DNA of 5,803 nt from positions 1 through 5,803 of the forward strand of contig JAITLF010000354.1 in NCBI GenBank assembly GCA_031278025.1, written 5' to 3'. Position numbers and translations under genes: made by a program. Each line of letters starts with the position of its first letter. The stretch's first letter is position 1. Source of the stretch: Treponema sp. Its GTDB lineage: Bacteria; Spirochaetota; Spirochaetia; Treponematales; Breznakiellaceae. Of the stretch, positions 5,727 through 5,803 are shown piece after piece. Under the pieces are notes generated by a model that was not told the origin of the DNA, searched no databases, and was given only the letters and a program-made list of their open reading frames with translations.

Positions 5727-5803
5727 GCCGTGGATGGTGTCAAGAACCGCCGCCTCGTTGGAATGGGCAGCCGTGAAGGCGTGAGCGTGTTCCCCCCACT
5801 TGA
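5622..5803 (-). pseudogene. Phage head-morphogenesis (MuF/SPP1 gp7-like) protein fragment, antisense
   Basis: On the minus strand a frame open from the right edge (5801) to a stop at 5622-5624 reads Lys-Trp-Gly-Glu-His-Ala-His-Ala-Phe-Thr-Ala-Ala, then Val-Leu-Asp-Thr-Ile-His-Gly-Leu-Val-Asn-Thr-Ala-Ile-Arg-Glu-Gly-Lys-Gly-Phe. This resembles the MuF-type minor head proteins, where a conserved Ala-Phe-Thr-Val-Ala is followed by Leu-Leu-x-Asp-Ile and a helix ending Gly-x-Thr-Phe. Credible similarity covers about 5680-5801. Beyond that the frame is merely antisense to the hypothetical gene, reading Gly-Gln-Gln-Gln-Gly-Arg and then stopping. The gene's 5' part lies beyond the window and its 3' part is gone. 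This points to a prophage remnant joined to chromosomal DNA. The identification is by motif memory only. Confidence 0.45.

Overview
The window is a run of plus-strand central-metabolism genes for acetyl-CoA and acetoacetyl-CoA, and many of them look damaged. Its right end is a patchwork of repeats and gene fragments. The best guess for the host is a spirochaete of the Treponema lineage (gut-associated or symbiotic), because the protein encoded at 5352 resembles a hypothetical family I associate with treponemes (opening Met-Gly-Thr-Asp-Trp, an internal Trp-Gly-Ile-Pro, then Ile-Lys-Lys-Arg). This is recognition from memory, not a search, so the taxonomy is tentative. The DNA is moderately GC-rich and the genes use clear AGGAG-type ribosome binding sites.

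Region 1 (1-1893) is the tail of a 2-oxoacid dehydrogenase locus. It begins with a fragment of an E2 acyltransferase whose reading breaks off next to the ribosome binding site of an apparently intact dihydrolipoamide dehydrogenase (109-1500). A lipoate-protein ligase follows (1525-1893). It keeps its first ~16 residues and its later part, but has lost the middle that carries the lipoate and ATP site, and its 3' end is probably frameshifted.

Region 2 (1910-5034) is a four-gene acetoacetyl-CoA module: an SDR-family 3-oxoacyl/acetoacetyl reductase or 3-hydroxybutyrate dehydrogenase, the alpha and beta subunits of an acetate/acetoacetate CoA-transferase, and an acetyl-CoA acetyltransferase (thiolase). 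Together these would interconvert 3-hydroxybutyrate, acetoacetate, acetoacetyl-CoA and acetyl-CoA. The alpha subunit has no ATG, GTG or TTG where its ribosome binding site points, only ATC codons. The thiolase stops matching its family after the Asn-Glu-Ala-Phe motif and so lacks two of its three catalytic residues.

Region 3 (5035-5803) holds a hairpin, a triplicated 13-bp motif, five 21-bp tandem units ending in a palindrome, a 3'-truncated treponeme-type hypothetical gene, and an antisense fragment that looks like a phage MuF/SPP1 gp7 head-morphogenesis protein.

Taken together, five of the seven metabolic genes or fragments carry a visible lesion: E2, lipoate ligase, the CoA-transferase alpha start, thiolase, and (if one counts the shared end) the hypothetical gene beside them. 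This suggests ongoing gene decay, as in a host-restricted or symbiotic lineage, or a badly assembled genome. No novel defence, CRISPR or biosynthetic system was found.
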